The position numbers and the translations under genes are program-made. Below, piece after piece: positions 7,197 to 9,806 of a stretch of 9,806 nt of DNA. The stretch covers positions 1 to 9,806 of the forward strand of contig NZ_JBDIAQ010000133.1 of NCBI RefSeq assembly GCF_039812505.1, in the 5' to 3' direction. Numbering within the stretch: position 1 is the first letter of the stretch; every line of letters starts with the position of its first letter. The notes beneath the pieces are model-generated. The model saw only the letters and a list, made by a program, of their open reading frames with translations. It ran no database searches and was not told the DNA's origin. This DNA is from Intrasporangium_A sp039812505 (lineage in GTDB: Bacteria > Actinomycetota > Actinomycetes > Actinomycetales > Dermatophilaceae).

Positions 7197-7775
7197 ATGG
7201 TCAATACCGAGCCCGAGCACTACGTGCGGCCGAGCGTGGCTCGCCCGTACTGGGCCAAGCACGCGTACGAGATCCTGGTCGAGACCGCTGGGCGCTACGA
7301 CGCGGTCATCACCTACGCCGACTTCGGTGAGCAGATCCAACAGCGGTCGGGACTGTGGACCAAGGCAGCGGCCGGCAACTGGGTCGCCGCCCTGCTCGTG
7401 GACCTCACCAAGGTCAGCAACGTGCGTGGCGAGCCGGCTCTGGCATCCCTGGTCGTGCACCAGCAGGACGGGCAGGTCGGGGCCGGGTACAACGAGGTGC
7501 TCCGCGCCGCCGGGCTGGGACGGATCGAGGACCCCGTGGCGCGGGAGCTGCAGGCAGCGACCACCCGGCTGGAGTGCTACCGGCACTGGGGCGCCGACGT
7601 CCCTGCGGACGCCGCGCCGCATCTCGCCCCGGCGGCGCGCAGGACCCGGCCTCGCCGCCAGAGCCGACCTCCTCGGAGTCACGCAGCCTCCAGCACGGTC
7701 CGGCGTGGCGCGGTGTGCCCGACCTGCTTCATGGAGATGCCGCTGTCCGGCGCATGCCCCAACTGCGCGGAGTGA
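7197..7775 (+). CDS. hypothetical protein with C-terminal zinc ribbon
   Basis: This 192-aa protein is of unknown function. Residues about 10-130 form a compact, Trp/Tyr-containing domain (PYWAKHAYEILVETAGRYD, then VITYADFGEQIQ and WTKAAAGNWVAALLVDL) that ends in a surface rich in VVHQQDG and GAGYNEVLRAAG. It reads like small actinobacterial conserved hypotheticals of the same layout, which is a memory-based impression. Then comes a Pro/Arg-rich basic linker (about 145-170). The C-terminus has two CxxC pairs, CPTC at 174-177 and CPNC at 187-190, a likely zinc ribbon. No catalytic motif is recognised; the basic linker and zinc ribbon make nucleic-acid or protein binding plausible. It lies on the same strand as jetD but is 280 bases away across a repeat array, so it is probably a separate unit. 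It is convergent with the DUF2786 gene. Confidence 0.8.
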   Translation: MVNTEPEHYVRPSVARPYWAKHAYEILVETAGRYDAVITYADFGEQIQQRSGLWTKAAAGNWVAALLVDLTKVSNVRGEPALASLVVHQQDGQVGAGYNEVLRAAGLGRIEDPVARELQAATTRLECYRHWGADVPADAAPHLAPAARRTRPRRQSRPPRSHAASSTVRRGAVCPTCFMEMPLSGACPNCAE

Positions 7776-7828
7776 ACTGCCTGCGGTCTGCCGCGTGGGA
7801 CCGCGTGGATCGGTCGCACACCGGCCAA

Positions 7829-7847
7829 GGCCGAGCGGGCGTCGGCC
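7829..7847. terminator. possible hairpin between convergent genes
   Basis: GGCCGA at 7829-7834 pairs perfectly with TCGGCC at 7842-7847 around a 7-base loop. It lies in the 87-base gap between two convergent genes, where a bidirectional terminator would be expected. Neither side has a T-tract, so if it acts it would be a non-canonical terminator of the kind common in actinobacteria. Confidence 0.3.
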
Positions 7848-7862
7848 CTGCCTCGAAGAACG

Positions 7863-9269
7863 TCAGGCAGACGCGATCTGCTCCCCGACTCCGAGATGGG
7901 CCCGGTCCGCGGCGGCGCGGCCGGAGTGCCAACCCTCGGCGTCGCGACCGACCCGCACCGCCTTGTCGCGAAGATCAGGGAACCAGTCATCGACCACCTG
8001 CTGGACGTGCTCGGCCCGGGCCGCCAGCAGTGGGACGAGCTCGCGTCCGGCGGAGCGACCCTCGGCGGTGGCGGTGTCGACCTCCTGGCCGGCAACCTGC
8101 TGGAGCCGCTCGCCGACGCGGGCCCCATACGCCATCAGGAACGAGTGCCGGAAGGACCTCGTCCGGCTCCGGCCATACGCGTCGGTGCGCGAACCGGCGG
8201 AGGTCACCGCCCGGGTGGCCTGCACGAGCAGCGAGGTGAAGAGGACCTCGACGCTCTCGAGGTCGGCCTCGAAGCCGACGACGGTGCCGAAGCCGAGCTC
8301 GCGGTTCCAGACCAGCTTGCACCGGTTGGCCGAGGCGACGGCGTTCAGGAGCATGGCCTTGGCGCTGTCGTACGGGTTGTCTATACCGATCCGACGACCG
8401 TGCGGCCGGTCCGGCGCAGCGCCGGACTCGTCACCGCCGGCGGCGAGCAGCGCGGCGTCGATGCTGTGTCGCGCCATGAGTGCCTGCGCACCAGCGGTGA
8501 ACGTCTCTGCCTCGGCCTCGAAGGTGGTCGACTCGGCCTTGGCCAGCAGCTGCCGCACGCGGGACAGGATCCGCTCGTCGACCGTGGGTCTGTCCGGCTG
8601 TCCGGAACCAGGGGCGGACGGGGAAGGGCGCGGTGGCACCACCGACCCCGGCAGCGGCGTGAGGCACTCGAGCCGAGGCAGCGTCAGGAGGAGGTGCAGC
8701 ACGGCCAGCGTCCGGGTCAGCAGTGTCGGCCAGTCGAGACCGCGCTCCCGGTGGGCGTCGAGTAGGGTCTCGGAGGCCGCCCACCAGACACCGCCGCCGA
8801 CCTCGTCGAGCTGCCCGAGCCACCGGGGGTCGACGGTCGCGGCCGCATAGCGCCCCAGCTCGAGGCTCATCACGTCGGTCACGAGAGCCTGCTCCGGTGC
8901 CGTGAGCGCCTTCCCGGCGTAGCGATGGACGTCGGCCGGCTGCCACCCACGTCGCCACGCCTCGGTCGTCGCGTCGGTGAGCGAGGTGACGAAGTGGGCG
9001 ACGACGACGCGCCGGGTCACCGGCGCGTTGCAGACCCGTGCGAAGGCCACCGCTGCGGCGTCGGCCCCCGACTGGTCACCACGGTCCATGGCGGCCAGCG
9101 CGTCGTGCAGCAGTGCCGGCACCAGAGCCGCCAGCACTTCCGGGTCCGCCTGCCCGGGGGCGTCCCCACCCGCTCGAGGACTCCGTGCGCCGAACGAGGC
9201 ACCTGGCTGTCGAGGCGTGCTCCCACGCTGGGTGCCAGACCCGTTCCGTCGCCTACGGCCCTTGCCCAT
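7863..9269 (-). CDS. DUF2786 domain-containing protein
   Basis: This 468-aa protein has a very basic N-terminus (MGKGRRRRNGSG) and a helical region (about 40-200) with no family I can name. A Pro/Ser-rich linker (about 205-228) leads to a DUF2786 motif at about 230-280: VDERILSRVRQLLAKAEST, then FEAEAETFTAGAQALMARHSID. The remainder matches the usual DUF2786-protein C-terminal region, including NPYDSAKAMLLNAVA and RSFRHSFLMAYGARV. The biochemical role of the family is not established; members occur in many actinobacteria, phages and plasmids. The frame is open upstream to 9698, but the ATG at 9269 is preferred because GAAGGTG lies just upstream on the minus strand and the upstream part is repeat-bearing, non-family sequence. 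No link to Wadjet is shown beyond proximity. Confidence 0.85.
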   Translation of the reverse strand: MGKGRRRRNGSGTQRGSTPRQPGASFGARSPRAGGDAPGQADPEVLAALVPALLHDALAAMDRGDQSGADAAAVAFARVCNAPVTRRVVVAHFVTSLTDATTEAWRRGWQPADVHRYAGKALTAPEQALVTDVMSLELGRYAAATVDPRWLGQLDEVGGGVWWAASETLLDAHRERGLDWPTLLTRTLAVLHLLLTLPRLECLTPLPGSVVPPRPSPSAPGSGQPDRPTVDERILSRVRQLLAKAESTTFEAEAETFTAGAQALMARHSIDAALLAAGGDESGAAPDRPHGRRIGIDNPYDSAKAMLLNAVASANRCKLVWNRELGFGTVVGFEADLESVEVLFTSLLVQATRAVTSAGSRTDAYGRSRTRSFRHSFLMAYGARVGERLQQVAGQEVDTATAEGRSAGRELVPLLAARAEHVQQVVDDWFPDLRDKAVRVGRDAEGWHSGRAAADRAHLGVGEQIASA

Positions 9270-9341
9270 GGCCCACCTTCCGTCCGTCTCGCGGCCAGCC
9301 TGCCATGCCGGCCGTCGTCCGGTCGTCTGCCACGCAACAGC

Positions 9342-9350
9342 TGTGGACAA
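9342..9350 (-). promoter_or_regulatory. DnaA-box-like nonamer
   Basis: TGTGGACAA on the plus strand is the complement of TTGTCCACA, a sequence used as a DnaA box in high-GC actinobacteria. It is the only one I noticed in the intergenic region. A lone box could regulate a neighbouring promoter or be chance; it does not indicate an origin. Confidence 0.3.
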
Positions 9351-9524
9351 CCAGTTCGCCCGGGCCGGCTGGGTATGGGGGTGGCTCCGATCGCCGGCGC
9401 CGTCCCGGACACAAGGCGCCGACAGTGGCCATCCGTCCGCAGTGCTGCCGACCCGCCGAGCCCACTGGAGCGAGGAACGAAGGGGACGGGAACGGCGCCC
9501 GGTCGACCGGCCCGGCCGCGTGAC

Positions 9525-9592
9525 CCTCACCACCTGCTCCGCCACGGGGAGCAGTGGGCCCGCTGCTCCCCGTGGCGGAGCAGGTGGTGAGG
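9525..9592. repeat. perfect 30-bp inverted repeat with nested hairpins
   Basis: The left arm 9525-9554 and right arm 9563-9592 are exact reverse complements, separated by an 8-base loop (TGGGCCCG). Each arm is also a hairpin: CTGCTCC (9534-9540) pairs with GGAGCAG (9548-9554), and CTGCTCC (9563-9569) pairs with GGAGCAG (9577-9583), each around a 7-base loop. The DNA or RNA could therefore fold as one 30-bp stem or as two 7-bp stems. There are no terminal direct repeats visible and no transposase nearby. Candidates are a small non-autonomous element, a structured RNA, a protein-recognition site or a strong terminator. Confidence 0.9.
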
Positions 9593-9593
9593 A

Positions 9594-9615
9594 AGCCCCG
9601 ATCTGGGGCGGGGCT
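9594..9615. terminator. terminator-like hairpin beside the nested inverted repeat
   Basis: AGCCCCG at 9594-9600 pairs perfectly with CGGGGCT at 9609-9615 around an 8-base loop, followed on the plus strand by CCTTC rather than a T-run. It begins two bases after the large inverted repeat. No gene ends just upstream on the plus strand, and on the minus strand the nearest gene starts beyond 9763 in the opposite direction, so as a terminator it has no obvious client unless an unannotated RNA is made here. Confidence 0.4.
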
Positions 9616-9726
9616 CCTTCGCGCCCGGGACCCGGAACATCGGCTGGGCCCGTCGCGTGGCTCGCCGGCTTCGCCCGACCGGGGCCGTCCTGACGCACAC
9701 CCGGGGACCGGGCTCCAGCCGACGGC

Positions 9727-9732
9727 TAGGCT
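9727..9732 (+). promoter_or_regulatory. candidate -10 box for the rightmost gene
   Basis: TAGGCT matches the TAnnnT pattern and lies 31 bases before the GTG at 9764, giving a predicted leader of roughly 24 bases with AGGAGG inside it. No clear -35 is visible at 16-19 bases upstream. The geometry mirrors that seen before jetA. Confidence 0.45.
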
Positions 9733-9750
9733 CGGGAGTCCGCACACGAC

Positions 9751-9756
9751 AGGAGG
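9751..9756 (+). promoter_or_regulatory. Shine-Dalgarno AGGAGG for the 9764 start
   Basis: A consensus AGGAGG stands seven bases before a GTG whose frame is open to the window end. The spacing is ideal and is the main reason for calling a gene start here. Confidence 0.7.
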
Positions 9757-9763
9757 CCGGCCG

Positions 9764-9806
9764 GTGTCATCGAGGAAGCGCGCCGGGCAGGCGCCGACAC
9801 CGGAGC
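9764..9806 (+). CDS. 5' end of an unidentified gene, cut by the window edge
   Basis: A GTG start seven bases after AGGAGG opens a frame reading MSSRKRAGQAPTPE to the last base. Only 14 codons are present, basic and Ser/Pro-containing, too few to name a family. The upstream -10 candidate and ideal ribosome binding site support a real start. The gene is divergent from the DUF2786 gene. Confidence 0.55.
   Translation, partial: MSSRKRAGQAPTPE

Larger units (their letters stand above)
9270..9763. other. intergenic region with structured DNA, no credible gene
   Basis: About 490 bases separate the divergent DUF2786 gene and the gene starting at 9764. Open frames exist on both strands but run through perfect inverted repeats and show no family sequence, so I call none. 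The region holds a DnaA-box-like site, a large nested hairpin, a second terminator-like hairpin and a promoter for the rightmost gene, each listed separately. Confidence 0.6.

Noticed and set aside
5912..7204. 430-aa minus-strand open frame antisense to jetD and across the 52-bp repeat
   Set aside because: It runs through tandem repeats and a clearly coding Toprim gene; the composition is a shadow.
7165..8850. 561-aa plus-strand open frame across the zinc-ribbon gene and the DUF2786 gene
   Set aside because: It is out of frame with one recognised gene and antisense to the other; the translation is Ser/Arg/Pro-rich shadow sequence.
9525..9615. tRNA gene
   Set aside because: The pairing is one long perfect stem with no cloverleaf, no T-loop GTTCRA motif and no anticodon arm.
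9270..9698. 143-codon upstream extension of the DUF2786 reading frame
   Set aside because: It crosses the perfect 30-bp inverted repeat and has no family sequence; the Met at 9269 has its own ribosome binding site.

Overview
The window is about 70% or more G+C, with strong G/C preference at third codon positions and strong AGGAGG-type ribosome binding sites. It lacks any recognisable AT-rich island. This fits an actinobacterial chromosome; I cannot name the genus from the sequence.

Region 1 (1-224) is a leader without a convincing gene. It holds a GC-rich hairpin, nearly three copies of a 14-bp tandem repeat, a TAnnnT-type -10 candidate and an excellent Shine-Dalgarno sequence.

Region 2 (225-6916) is a complete, apparently intact type I Wadjet anti-plasmid operon in canonical order: jetA (DUF3375, MukF-like kleisin), jetB (DUF4194, MukE-like KITE subunit), jetC (MukB/SMC-like ATPase with Walker A, SGGQ signature and Walker B) and jetD (DUF3322/DUF2220, topoisomerase VI-like Toprim nuclease). 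Every internal junction overlaps by 4 or 8 bases, so the four products are probably translationally coupled. By known family biology, JetABC is an SMC motor that extrudes DNA loops on small circular DNA, and JetD then cleaves that DNA. The same kind of system is known in mycobacteria as EptABCD/MksBEFG. The system is therefore already described; what may be new is local (flanking repeats and neighbours).

Region 3 (6917-7196) is intergenic and carries a 52-bp tandem repeat (about 2.3 copies). Region 4 (7197-7775) encodes a 192-aa protein of unknown function with a C-terminal four-cysteine zinc ribbon. Region 5 (7863-9269, minus strand) is convergent to it and encodes a DUF2786-family protein.

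Region 6 (9270-9763) has no convincing gene. It contains a very large perfect hairpin (30-bp arms, 8-nt loop) whose arms are themselves hairpins, so two alternative folds are possible. A terminator-like hairpin follows directly, and a single DnaA-box-like site lies upstream. At the right edge a -10 candidate, an AGGAGG and a GTG mark the start of a further plus-strand gene that runs off the window.
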